Shown: positions 1 through 7,347 of the stretch, in pieces
How positions within the stretch are numbered: the first letter of the stretch is position 1
How the letters are laid out: each line of letters starts with the position of its first letter
Source of the DNA: Chitinophagaceae bacterium
GTDB lineage: Bacteria > Bacteroidota > Bacteroidia > Chitinophagales > Chitinophagaceae
Length of the DNA stretch: 33,116 nt
NCBI GenBank assembly: GCA_025934485.1
Contig: JAICXX010000051.1
Coordinates: 1 to 33,116 of the forward strand
Reading direction: 5' to 3'
Made by a program: the position numbers and the translations under genes
Notes under the pieces: model-generated
The model's database searches: none
What the model was told of the DNA's origin: nothing
Seen by the model: the letters and a program-made list of their open reading frames with translations, nothing else

Positions 1-885
1 ACCCAAAACGGCAACGCCTACGAAGAGGGGCTCAGCGAAGGCTGGAACCCTGTACAACGCTATTGGGAAGATCCCAGCGAAGCCAACAGATACGATCTCC
101 AACGGTTCCTGACCATCCAGGCCACCCACTATCAATACGAACAGGGCGTCCGCGACCCCGCACTCATCGCGCCGGAGACCATCACGCTCGACCAACATTT
201 CCTGGACCGGACGGGAAATGTAGAGATCCAGCTCGACCTTCTCAAGGACTATCAGAACAATGTCCGCCTCTACCCCACCTTCCAGAGCTATTTCCGCAAA
301 TACCAGCCCCCAACCCTGGCGGTATGGGGTAACCGCGATCCGTATTTTCTGCCCGCCGGCGCCGAGGCCTATCGCAAAGACAATCCCAAGACCGTGGTTA
401 AATTCTACGATACCGGCCATTTCGCGCTCGAGACCCATGCGGGCGAGATCGGCAAGGATATCCTCGGCTTTCTGCAGGGGATCGACGGCTACGGAGAGGT
501 TACGCCCCATGGAATTACCGTCAAGTCCTCGTCCTTGTCTGTCAAGGAGACCATCGATCGATTACAGGCCTTCCTGGAAAAGGCAGGGGTCACCATCTAT
601 GCGCGGATCGATCAGCAAAACGAGCTCAAAAAGGCGGGCCTCTCCTCAGGGGCGATAGAATTCATCCTATTCGGCAACCCCAAGGCAGGCGGCCCCGTGA
701 TGATCGAGCGGCCCATCGCAGCGCTGGAGCTGCCACTCAAGGTCGTCGCCTACGAAGACGCCCAGGGAAAGGTATGGATCGCCTATAACCAGGGCAGCTA
801 TATCCGCGAACGTTATGGGCTTTCGTCGGGTGTGAGCGGGCCGCTGACACTGGACGGGATCATCGCGAAAGCCTTTGGTACTTAA
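1..885 (+). CDS. alpha/beta-hydrolase fused to a C-terminal DUF302 domain (5' end outside window)
   Basis: The frame is open from base 1 and ends at a TAA at 883-885, giving 294 visible residues; the start lies upstream. Visible residues 1-150 look like the C-terminal half of an epoxide hydrolase/haloalkane dehalogenase-type alpha/beta hydrolase. WGNRDPYF carries the likely acid (Asp at visible codon 113) and TGHFALETH the catalytic His (codon 140). Residues from about 160 to the end match a DUF302 domain, with the characteristic FGNPKAGGP and ALELPLKVVAYED stretches. The nucleophile elbow is not in the window, so the substrate cannot be inferred. DUF302 is usually a free-standing small domain, so the fusion is notable. 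There is no stop or phase change between the two parts, which argues against a misread junction. Confidence 0.85.
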   Translation, partial: TQNGNAYEEGLSEGWNPVQRYWEDPSEANRYDLQRFLTIQATHYQYEQGVRDPALIAPETITLDQHFLDRTGNVEIQLDLLKDYQNNVRLYPTFQSYFRKYQPPTLAVWGNRDPYFLPAGAEAYRKDNPKTVVKFYDTGHFALETHAGEIGKDILGFLQGIDGYGEVTPHGITVKSSSLSVKETIDRLQAFLEKAGVTIYARIDQQNELKKAGLSSGAIEFILFGNPKAGGPVMIERPIAALELPLKVVAYEDAQGKVWIAYNQGSYIRERYGLSSGVSGPLTLDGIIAKAFGT

Positions 886-1039
886 CGGTTGTATATCAAT
901 CCTTTGGTTTGCTTGGCGTTCTGTTGCCGTCGATATTTCGTCGATCGGCGAATCTTCTAACCCTTTTGTTAGTGGAGCTTGGGCGCCGCCTTCGGGGAAA
1001 GATCGGTAACTTACGGGTAGAGCAAAATCCCTTGATCAT

Positions 1040-1672
1040 ATGGCAGACTATTCCGATAATCAATCGCATGAGGAGGACCTCGAGCATAGCACGCGGCGGA
1101 GTTTCTTCAAACAGTCGACGGCCTTTGGCGCCATCGCGCTTACGCCCGCGGCACTCGTAAGGGCGGCAGAACACCAGTGGGACGAAAAGATCGCCGATGT
1201 CTTCGAGAAGATGCCGCTGAACATCGAGGTCAACGGCGTCAAACACAGCCTCAAAGTCGAGCCGCGGACGACCCTGCTGGACCTGCTGCGCGAGCAGCTC
1301 GATCTCACCGGAACCAAGAAAGGATGCGACCGCGGACAGTGCGGAGCATGTACCGTGCATGTGAACGGGGTACGGATCAACAGCTGTCTTTCTTTGGCGG
1401 TGAGTAATGAAGGGAAGAAGATCACCACCATCGAAGGGCTGGCTGTTGGCGATAACCTCCACCCGATGCAGGACGCCTTTATCCGGCACGACGGGTTCCA
1501 GTGCGGTTATTGCACGTCGGGACAGATCATGTCGGCCGTGGCGCTGGTCAAAGAAGGCCGGACACACTCTCGCGAGCAGATCAGCGAATTCATGAGCGGC
1601 AATATCTGTCGCTGCGGCGCCTATTCGAATATCGTTAAAGCTATCGAGGACGTTAAAAACAGTGGGTTATGA
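1040..1672 (+). CDS. paoA: Molybdenum hydroxylase [2Fe-2S] subunit, PaoA-like, with Tat leader
   Basis: A 210-residue iron-sulfur subunit of an aldehyde/xanthine oxidoreductase, which passes electrons from the molybdenum centre to FAD. A twin-arginine motif (TRRSFFK, residues 18-24) and a hydrophobic stretch ending near AALVRAAE indicate Tat export to the periplasm, as for E. coli PaoA/YagT. The plant-ferredoxin-type cluster uses C96, C101, C104 and C116. The second cluster uses C155, C158, C190 and C192. The stop overlaps the next gene's start by four bases (ATGA), so the three subunits should be translationally coupled. The ATG at 1040 is chosen because it keeps the Tat motif complete. The symbol is by similarity; substrate specificity cannot be read from this subunit. 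Confidence 0.93.
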   Translation: MADYSDNQSHEEDLEHSTRRSFFKQSTAFGAIALTPAALVRAAEHQWDEKIADVFEKMPLNIEVNGVKHSLKVEPRTTLLDLLREQLDLTGTKKGCDRGQCGACTVHVNGVRINSCLSLAVSNEGKKITTIEGLAVGDNLHPMQDAFIRHDGFQCGYCTSGQIMSAVALVKEGRTHSREQISEFMSGNICRCGAYSNIVKAIEDVKNSGL

Positions 1673-2649
1673 ATCCTTTTACCTATGTACGGGCTACGGA
1701 AACTTCCGGCGCGATCCGCGCGCTGGGGCGGGACAGCCATTTCCTGGCGGGCGGCACCAATCTCATCGACCTGATGAAGATGGGCATCGTCACGCCCGAA
1801 AAGCTGGTCGATATTACGCATCTGCCGCTAAAGCATATTTCCAGGACGCCTACCGGGTTGAGCATCGGCGCGCTTTGCACCAACAGCGAGGTGGCCGATC
1901 ATCCGCTCGTGTTGAAACATTATCCGCTGCTATCGATGGCCTTCAATGCCGGCGCCTCGCCGCAGCTGCGCAATATGGCTACCGTCGGCGGCAATATGAT
2001 GCAACGCACGCGCTGCCCTTATTTCTTCGATACGGCGCTGCCGTGTAACAAACGCGTTCCCGGCAGCGGCTGCGGCGCGCTCCAGGGATACAACCGGATG
2101 CATGCCATCTTTGGCGCCAGCGACCAATGCATCGCCGTCAACCCCAGCGATATGAGCATCGCGCTCACGGCGCTGGAGGCCACCGTTCATATTCAGGGGG
2201 CTCGCGGCGGTCGCATCTTGCCGTTTGCGGATTTCCACCGGTTGCCCGGCGACACTCCGGAAAAAGACAATGTGCTGGAGCCCGGAGAGCTCATCACATC
2301 CCTGACGTTGCCTTTACCGGCCTTTCCCGATCACGTTCACTATCTCAAGATCCGCGACCGGACGTCTTATGCTTTTGCGCTGGTGTCGGTGGCGGCTGCC
2401 TTGCAGCTCGACGGCGGGAACGTCCGGGCCGTTCGCCTGGTGATGGGCGGGGTAGCACATAAACCCTGGCGGTTAGAAGCCGCGGAGGATTTTTTGCGCG
2501 GTAAGCCGGCTACTGTCGAGAATTTCCGGCAGGCCGCCTATCTCGCCATGCAAGGCGCAAAGGCCTATGCGTACAACCAATTTAAATTAACGCTGGCCCC
2601 GAACGCCATCGTCCAGGCGCTGAAGACGGCTTCGGGTGTTACGGCTTAA
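1669..2649 (+). CDS. paoB: Molybdenum hydroxylase FAD subunit, PaoB-like
   Basis: A 326-residue FAD-binding middle subunit of the xanthine dehydrogenase family. FAD-contact motifs are visible as FLAGGTNLIDLM (residues 25-36) and ATVGGNMMQRTRCPYF (104-119). Four cysteines (C116, C126, C135, C154) occupy the places that hold the extra [4Fe-4S] cluster of E. coli PaoB, and the CNKRVPGSGC stretch is typical of that subtype. This separates it from plain XdhB/CoxM proteins. It overlaps the Fe-S subunit by four bases and lies 10 bases before the large subunit. It probably folds in the cytoplasm with the catalytic subunit and is exported with the Tat-tagged Fe-S subunit, by analogy with PaoABC. Confidence 0.93.
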   Translation: MNPFTYVRATETSGAIRALGRDSHFLAGGTNLIDLMKMGIVTPEKLVDITHLPLKHISRTPTGLSIGALCTNSEVADHPLVLKHYPLLSMAFNAGASPQLRNMATVGGNMMQRTRCPYFFDTALPCNKRVPGSGCGALQGYNRMHAIFGASDQCIAVNPSDMSIALTALEATVHIQGARGGRILPFADFHRLPGDTPEKDNVLEPGELITSLTLPLPAFPDHVHYLKIRDRTSYAFALVSVAAALQLDGGNVRAVRLVMGGVAHKPWRLEAAEDFLRGKPATVENFRQAAYLAMQGAKAYAYNQFKLTLAPNAIVQALKTASGVTA

Positions 2650-2659
2650 TCGTTTTGCT

Positions 2660-4792
2660 ATGAACAAGATCGTATTGGGAGAACCGCTGAACCGCGTCGA
2701 CGGAAGACTAAAGGTCACCGGCGGTGCGAAATATTCCGGCGAATACAAACAACCCGGCCTCACCTATGGCGTGCTGGTGCCCGCAACCATCACCAGCGGT
2801 ACGGTAACGGCCATGGACACGCGTGCAGCGGAGCGTGCGCCGGGTGTGGTGGCGGTCATCACCGTCTTCAACGCGCCTGCAGTGCCCGGTTTTCAGAAGG
2901 ATGCGGTCAAACCCGTTCGGGGGTTGAAACTGTTCAATGACAACAAGGTCTATTTCAACGGTCAGCCCATCGCGCTGGTGATCGCCGAGACCTTTGAACG
3001 CGCGACCTATGCGGCTAAGCTCGTGACGGCGACTTATGCAGAGACGCCCTTCGAGACTTCTTTTGAGAAGAATTTCGATAAAGGTGTGGTGCCGAACAAC
3101 GGACAGTACAAAGACTATGTCCGCGGGCTCGCCGACGCCTATAAGAATGCACCCGTGATCGTCGAGGAAGACTACAAGCTGCCCAGCGAGATGCACAACC
3201 CCATGGAGCTGCACGTGACCATCGCGGCCTGGGTGGGTGACGATGAAGTGCATGTCTATACCAAATCGCAGGGGGTGATGGGTTCGCAGCGCTCGGTTGC
3301 CAACGCGTTCGGGCTGGCTACCGAAAAAGTCCATATCCATTCCCGTTTTGTCGGTGGCGCCTTTGGGTCTTCGCTGCGTACCTGGCCGCATGAGATCGCC
3401 GCGGTGCAGGCGGCGAAGCTGGTCAAACGTCCCGTGAAGCTCACGCTGACACGGGAACAGATGTTCACCTCCGTGGGTTACCGGCCGCTAACGATACAGA
3501 AGATCGGTCTCGGGGCTACTTTGGACGGCAAGCTGGTGGGTATCACACATGAGTCGCATTCTCAAACGGCCGTCTACGAAGAGTTCACCGAGAATGCCGT
3601 CGCCGTTTCACGGTTTCTCTATGCCAGTGCGAATGCCAATACCCGGTACCGCGTGGTGCCGTTGAATGTAGGGGTACCCTGCCCCATGCGGGGACCGGGC
3701 GAGGCGACGGGTGCTTTTGCACTGGAATCGGCGCTGGACGAGCTGTCCTATAAGCTCGGCATGGACCCTATCGCTTTGCGCCTGGCCAACTATGCCGAGA
3801 CCGATCCCGAGCGCAACCTGCCCTGGTCGAGCAAATATGTCAAGGAATGTTATGCGCTTGGCGCTTCGCGTATCGGCTGGGATCAGCGGCTCGCTCATCC
3901 AGGATCGCTTCGGGACGGCGAGTGGCTCGTGGGCTATGGTATGGGCTGCGGCGCCTTTGGTGCGCATCGTTCTGCTACTACCGTTCGCATTCGGCTTTCG
4001 GCCGATGGGAGGGTAGTCTTGTGGAGCGCGACCAGCGATATCGGCCCGGGTACGGGGACCGCTATGACGGTGATCGCCGCCAATATACTAGGGTTACCCG
4101 CGGATAAGATCAGCTTCGAACTGGGCGACTCCGGATTTCCTACGGCGCCTACGCAGGGCGGCTCGCAAACGGTCTCTTCCGTGGGCTCGGCGGTGCATGA
4201 CGTCTGTGTAGCTTTGAGGGGGAGGTTGTATGAGCTTTCGGGTTTGCCTGTGGATTCGACTACCGACATCGACTATGTCCGGGTCTTGAAAGAGCATGGA
4301 TTGCCGGAGCTGGAGCTGTCGGGCGAGTCCAAGCCGGATGCGGAGGCGCAGAAATATTCGAGCTATTCCTTCTCGGCGCATTTTGCGAAGGTGGCTGTGC
4401 ATCCGCTCACGGGACAGGTGCGCGTCCGGCAACTCATCGCCGTGGTCGACGCGGGCAAGGTCATCAGCCATAAGACCGCAAGCAGCCAGATGATCGGCGG
4501 CGCCGTAGGCGGCATCGGCATGGTTCTCACCGAAGAAGCGGTGATCGACGATCGCTTCGGCAAATACATCAACGGCAATCTCGCCGACTACCATGTGCCT
4601 GTGAATGCGGACATCCCGGATATCGAGGCGATCTTTATAGACAAACCCGACCCGTACATCAATCCCATTGGCACCAAAGGAGTCGGCGAGATCTCGCTGA
4701 TCGGCGTTGCCGCGGCGGTGGCGAATGCCGTATACAATGCCTGCGGGAAGCGTATCCGCGAGCTGCCGATCACGCCGGATAAGTTGATCTAG
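2660..4792 (+). CDS. paoC: Molybdenum hydroxylase catalytic (molybdopterin-binding) subunit, PaoC-like
   Basis: The 710-residue catalytic subunit carrying the molybdenum cofactor. Family landmarks in order are the N-terminal LNRVDGRLKVTG domain, VGGAFGSS, the RGPGEATGAFALESALDEL stretch, a glycine-rich GMGCGAFG motif, QGGSQTVSS, and GTKGVGE near residue 677, whose Glu is the catalytic base in this superfamily. The length agrees with E. coli PaoC (about 730) and not with two-domain xanthine dehydrogenases. An in-frame upstream start at 2636 overlaps the previous gene; the ATG at 2660 begins where homologues begin. No XdhC/PaoD-type cofactor-insertion chaperone follows, as the next gene is on the other strand. 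Aldehydes are likely substrates, but this is inference. Confidence 0.93.
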   Translation: MNKIVLGEPLNRVDGRLKVTGGAKYSGEYKQPGLTYGVLVPATITSGTVTAMDTRAAERAPGVVAVITVFNAPAVPGFQKDAVKPVRGLKLFNDNKVYFNGQPIALVIAETFERATYAAKLVTATYAETPFETSFEKNFDKGVVPNNGQYKDYVRGLADAYKNAPVIVEEDYKLPSEMHNPMELHVTIAAWVGDDEVHVYTKSQGVMGSQRSVANAFGLATEKVHIHSRFVGGAFGSSLRTWPHEIAAVQAAKLVKRPVKLTLTREQMFTSVGYRPLTIQKIGLGATLDGKLVGITHESHSQTAVYEEFTENAVAVSRFLYASANANTRYRVVPLNVGVPCPMRGPGEATGAFALESALDELSYKLGMDPIALRLANYAETDPERNLPWSSKYVKECYALGASRIGWDQRLAHPGSLRDGEWLVGYGMGCGAFGAHRSATTVRIRLSADGRVVLWSATSDIGPGTGTAMTVIAANILGLPADKISFELGDSGFPTAPTQGGSQTVSSVGSAVHDVCVALRGRLYELSGLPVDSTTDIDYVRVLKEHGLPELELSGESKPDAEAQKYSSYSFSAHFAKVAVHPLTGQVRVRQLIAVVDAGKVISHKTASSQMIGGAVGGIGMVLTEEAVIDDRFGKYINGNLADYHVPVNADIPDIEAIFIDKPDPYINPIGTKGVGEISLIGVAAAVANAVYNACGKRIRELPITPDKLI

Positions 4793-4793
4793 C

Positions 4794-4864
4794 TGGCTGC
4801 GGTTTCGGTTGCGACTGCGGCTGCGGCCTGGCCTATTTGGCTGCGGTTGCGGCTGCGGCCTGGC
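4794..4864. repeat. Imperfect GC-rich tandem repeat at converging gene ends
   Basis: Two imperfect copies of a TGGCTGCGG...GGCTGCGGCCTGGC unit occupy 4794-4832 and 4838-4864. They begin just after the stop of the molybdopterin subunit and run into the C-terminus of the opposing YciI-like gene, where they encode an AAAATAAK tail. No U-tract follows, so it is not a classical terminator. Confidence 0.7.
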
Positions 4865-5162
4865 TCATTAGTATCCGTAGCGGAAAGAGCGGGCCGAGCG
4901 GCATCAGCTCGAAGGTCAATCGCTTTGCGACGCCGAGGGGCATGGCTTCCAGCATTTCGTGGGCGGCTTCGACCGAGGTCTCGTTGAGCAGAAAAACAAC
5001 GCCTTTGCCGTCCGCTCTGAACCACCATTGGTCGATCTTTCCCTGTAGATAAAGTTCAACGGTCGCCTGTACTTCCCGGGGCATAATGGTCTTTCTGTCC
5101 TCGTCCGTAATCGGCGAGGTGCCGGCGCCAATGGCCAGAATACGTGTGGTGATGGGTGTCAT
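4833..5162 (-). CDS. YciI-like small protein (dimeric alpha-beta barrel)
   Basis: A 109-residue protein whose sequence fits the YciI/muconolactone-isomerase type ferredoxin-like fold: VELYLQGKIDQWWF near residues 35-48, a VVFLLNETSVEAAHEML strand-helix unit (55-71), and an LTFELMPLGPLFPLRIL strand (81-97). Such proteins are small cytoplasmic dimers with poorly defined catalytic roles. The start ATG is at 5160-5162, preceded by an A-rich leader without an obvious Shine-Dalgarno, as is common in Bacteroidota. The low-complexity alanine tail (AAAATAAK) comes from the GC repeat at its 3' end. It is divergent from an HxlR regulator whose presumed operator covers its promoter, so it is probably the regulated target. 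Confidence 0.8.
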   Translation of the reverse strand: MTPITTRILAIGAGTSPITDEDRKTIMPREVQATVELYLQGKIDQWWFRADGKGVVFLLNETSVEAAHEMLEAMPLGVAKRLTFELMPLGPLFPLRILMSQAAAATAAK

Positions 5163-5165
5163 AAC

Positions 5166-5196
5166 TTTTGGTTTGTTTTGTTTTGCTTTGTTTTGA
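5166..5196. repeat. TTTTG-type short tandem repeat in leader of the YciI-like gene
   Basis: An approximately five-base-phased run of TTTG/TTTTG units lies a few bases before the minus-strand start codon, reading CAAAA on the coding strand. Changes in copy number would alter leader length and A-richness. Confidence 0.55.
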
Positions 5197-5220
5197 CTAG
5201 TTTTATTTTACAACTACTTG

Positions 5221-5252
5221 CAAATTTAAAGTTGTTTAGACTTACTAAACAA
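5221..5252 (-). promoter_or_regulatory. Promoter of the YciI-like gene overlapped by a perfect palindrome (candidate HxlR operator)
   Basis: On the minus strand a perfect Bacteroidota -7 element, TAAATTTG, lies at 5228-5221, and a -33 TTG at 5252-5250 is 21 bases upstream. A perfect inverted repeat, TTGTTTAG / CTAAACAA with a 5-base ACTTA spacer, occupies 5232-5252, so it covers the -33 element and the spacer. The HxlR gene starts 120 bases away on the other strand. HxlR proteins bind such palindromes as dimers; binding here is inferred. Confidence 0.6.
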
Positions 5253-5337
5253 GGTTTTCAGAAGATAATTTTTTTGACTATCTTTAAGTACCTATATCCC
5301 AATATCTTGCAGGGCGAACCTATCCGGAAAAAAGACC

Positions 5338-5345
5338 TATCTTTG
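5338..5345 (+). promoter_or_regulatory. -7 element of the HxlR gene
   Basis: TATCTTTG matches the TAnnTTTG consensus exactly and lies 26 bases before the ATG at 5372. No well-spaced -33 TTG is visible. A partial half-site resembling the operator arm (GTTGTTAAAC) follows at about 5352-5361, which would allow autoregulation. Confidence 0.45.
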
Positions 5346-5371
5346 CAACCAGTTGTTAAACACAAGCACAA

Positions 5372-5818
5372 ATGGAGCCGCATAGATCTCATTGCCCGGT
5401 GAACCTAATGGTCGAGGTGGTTGGCGACAAATGGACATTGCTGATCCTTAGGGATATGATTTTCTACAACCGGCGGCACTTTAATGAGCTGCTTCGGTTG
5501 TCCGAGGAAGGTATAGCCTCCAACATCTTACGGGACCGGCTGGCGATGCTGGAGAGAGAAGGCATGGTGACCAAGGGAAGATCGCCGGAAGATGTCCACA
5601 AACAAAAGCTGACCTATAGTCTCACGGAGAAGAGCATCGACTTGCTGCCGCTGTTCGTGGAGGCGATCGGCTGGAGTGCGAAATATCTTTCAGTGGATTG
5701 CGAGAAATATAAGCCCGCGCTCAAGTTGCGGGCGGGTGGACCGGCTGCCCTCGAATACGTTCGGCAAAAGCTTTTACGGGAGCATGTGACGCACGTGGCG
5801 GACGCTTCGCAGCCTTAG
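5372..5818 (+). CDS. HxlR-family winged-helix transcriptional regulator
   Basis: A 148-residue regulator with the HxlR signature: CPV near the N-terminus (residues 8-10), GDKWTLLILRDM (18-29), RRHFNELLR, ASNILRDRLAMLEREGMV (49-66) and the wing sequence KLTYSLTEK (80-88). These proteins are dimeric DNA-binding sensors, often responding to oxidised or electrophilic compounds through the N-terminal Cys. The gene is divergent from the YciI-like gene with a palindrome between them. Its stop lies two bases from the convergent stop of the SMR transporter gene. The C-terminal 40 residues are less conserved. The inducer is unknown. Confidence 0.93.
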   Translation: MEPHRSHCPVNLMVEVVGDKWTLLILRDMIFYNRRHFNELLRLSEEGIASNILRDRLAMLEREGMVTKGRSPEDVHKQKLTYSLTEKSIDLLPLFVEAIGWSAKYLSVDCEKYKPALKLRAGGPAALEYVRQKLLREHVTHVADASQP

Positions 5819-5820
5819 CC

Positions 5821-6147
5821 TTAGTGCGAAACCGCTTTTAGTCCTATCACGGAGCCGATCAACATCGCAAGAAACAATAGTCTCAACGCCGTCGCGGGCT
5901 CCTTGAACACCAGGCTGCCGATCAACGCTGTCCCCGCGGCTCCAATGCCCGTCCACACCGCATAGGCCGTCCCGATCGGCAGGGTCTGCGTGGCTTTCAC
6001 CAGCAGGAGCATGCTGATGGCGAGCGCTACCCCGAATCCGGCATACCACCAATAGACATGTGCGCTTTCGGCCGTTTTCGCCTTTCCCAGACAAAACGCG
6101 AATGCCGCTTCAAAAAGTCCGGCGATGATAAGGATGATCCAATTCAT
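5821..6147 (-). CDS. SMR-family multidrug/guanidinium exporter (SugE/Gdx type)
   Basis: A 108-residue four-helix small multidrug resistance protein of the inner membrane. The essential membrane glutamate is in AGLFEAAFA (helix 1). The LPIGTAYAVWTGIGAAGTAL stretch in helices 2-3 has the Gdx/SugE form, not the EmrE form, so guanidinium export by proton antiport is the best guess. The ATG at 6147 is preferred over one seven codons upstream because family members begin with a short MNW-type N-terminus. I saw no guanidine riboswitch in the roughly 75 bases upstream. It is convergent with HxlR. Confidence 0.9.
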   Translation of the reverse strand: MNWIILIIAGLFEAAFAFCLGKAKTAESAHVYWWYAGFGVALAISMLLLVKATQTLPIGTAYAVWTGIGAAGTALIGSLVFKEPATALRLLFLAMLIGSVIGLKAVSH

Positions 6148-6195
6148 TTGGGCTTGTATTTGGGGCAAAAATATAGGTATCTGACAGAAGTTGAT

Positions 6196-6220
6196 CTTCG
6201 GCTCGAAGGAGCCACTCCTT
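6196..6220 (+). promoter_or_regulatory. Overlapping alternative hairpins around a Shine-Dalgarno-like AAGGAG
   Basis: Three short perfect inverted repeats share bases: CTTCG-GCT-CGAAG (6196-6208), GGCTC-GAAG-GAGCC (6200-6213) and AAGGAG-CCA-CTCCTT (6206-6220). They are mutually exclusive as RNA hairpins and all involve the AAGGAG 13 bases before the ATG at 6225. Confidence 0.4.
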
Positions 6221-6224
6221 TTGT

Positions 6225-6545
6225 ATGAGAAACGGAAATATTCTTTTTGTAAATTTGCTTAAAGTGAAAAAAGATAATTATCCTAATGATATCCAAATAG
6301 ATAGACTCACCAACAGTATAGTAAATACCATATCCGGAGATAGTTTCGAAACCGAAATATTGCTGGTTACAAAAGAAGATATCAAAAGTATAACCAAGAA
6401 AGCAGGTTGGAAATTTAATTGGAAAGCTGAGGCCAAATTGGCCGATAGGAATGTATACAAGTTGACCATTAAAGGGAATCCGAATATTATACAAGGAGTG
6501 CTAAGCATTAGCGATTATGAGGACCATATTTGGGAGATGCATTCG
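6225..6545 (+). pseudogene. 5' remnant of a small hypothetical (immunity-type) protein gene
   Basis: The frame opened by the ATG at 6225 encodes a credible protein for about 105 residues, ending in KGNPNIIQGVLSISDYEDHIW, then turns into implausible sequence up to a stop at 6681-6683. From memory, similar Bacteroidota proteins continue for another 60-80 residues after the GNPxIQGxLS stretch. The break falls where the next gene remnant, in another frame, becomes readable (about 6521-6535). Base composition is clearly AT-richer than in flanking genes. I read this as the 5' part of a gene truncated by a deletion; the family name and function are not certain. Confidence 0.5.
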
Positions 6546-7090
6546 GTTATTCGATCGGGCTGTTTAACGATGCGGGTTATAATCCGGAATCTACCGACAA
6601 TGTTATTGAATATAACAAGTTTTATCCCAATAAGGCTGATTACGACTATGACTATAGCTCAAAGCATGGTGTTCTTTTGCTAAAGGACCATGAAATTATA
6701 AACTCAGCTTGCATATGCTCTTCAGGAGGTGCTACGACAATACATCCAAACTCTTCAATATTGGAGGCTCACCAATTGCTTTTGTGCTGCGGCAAGACTA
6801 TTTTTTGTCTTGCTATTCCAGAGTTGGGGTTGCTATGGGCCACAGAGGCGGATCCTGCTACATGTTTTGGAATTTATAAATTCGAGGGCAGTTTTATCGT
6901 ACACGACGAACTACAAATATCCAGATTAGGACAAGATGGGAAAACCACTTGGTGCTTTTCTGGTTCGGATATATTTATCACGTCCACGGGAAGCGAAGAC
7001 TTTAAACTGGAAGATGGGGTGATTCAGACAAAAAGCTGGGATAATCATCTGTTTAGATTAGACGCCAGAACTGGCAAAGTTCAAGAATAG
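6521..7090 (+). pseudogene. 5'-truncated hypothetical protein fused by deletion to the preceding remnant
   Basis: The frame is open from 6521 (an in-frame TGA is at 6518-6520) to a TAG at 7088-7090, about 189 residues, and contains no ATG. The only candidate start is a TTG at 6530. The encoded sequence (DAFGYSIGLFNDAGYNP, then DYDYSSKHGVLLLKD, ICSSGGATTIH, and GIYKFEGSFIVHDELQISRL) resembles a conserved Bacteroidota beta-propeller-like hypothetical protein, often of 190-200 residues, found near toxin-immunity genes. It seems to lack only its first 10-20 residues. A GAGGA at 6517-6521 could allow TTG initiation, so residual expression is not excluded. It is AT-rich like its neighbours. Confidence 0.5.
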
Positions 7091-7093
7091 CGA

Positions 7094-7273
7094 TGCCGCG
7101 CGGCGGCAAGTGGGAACGCATCGTTTTCGCGGAGGGTACGGCAAAGGCCAGGATAATGGAGATAGCAAAACTTCTCATAAATCTGGCGAAAAATAAAGGA
7201 AAATTGTTTGCCGATCCAATATCGATATGGCTTTTGGTCACGAGCCGCAGAGACGGAGGTCACAAATTGTGAC
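7094..7273 (+). CDS. Possible small hypothetical protein (59 aa)
   Basis: An ATG at 7094 opens 59 codons to a TGA at 7271-7273. The product is basic, with a possible amphipathic segment AKARIMEIAKLLINLAKNK in the middle. No Shine-Dalgarno or close promoter is visible, and the stop lies inside a 23-base palindrome. I do not recognise it. It may be another gene fragment in this AT-rich islet. Confidence 0.25.
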
Positions 7274-7277
7274 CTCC
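7255..7277. repeat. 23-base perfect palindrome (11-base arms, 1-base centre)
   Basis: GGAGGTCACAA and TTGTGACCTCC flank a single A at 7266. No T-tract follows on either strand, so it is either a protein-binding site or a hairpin without terminator character. It lies between the small ORF end and the MafI-like gene. Confidence 0.6.
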
Positions 7278-7347
7278 AACCAGATATATCTTACTGATGA
7301 GCGTTTTTGATATTTGTATTTATTGGACACTACGACACGAGACAAAA

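Noticed and set aside
896..1567. A 223-codon minus-strand frame over the Fe-S subunit gene
   Set aside because: It is antisense to all eight cluster cysteines of the PaoA-like protein and has no independent support.
6148..6224. Possible guanidine riboswitch before the Gdx-like exporter
   Set aside because: The upstream region is under 80 bases and I could not find the conserved guanidine-I or ACGR-loop hairpin motifs.
7255..7280. The palindrome can be read as RSQIVTSN, similar to a stretch of ORF6N/KilA-N antirepressor proteins
   Set aside because: No flanking sequence in that frame resembles the family; the short match follows from the palindromic bases.
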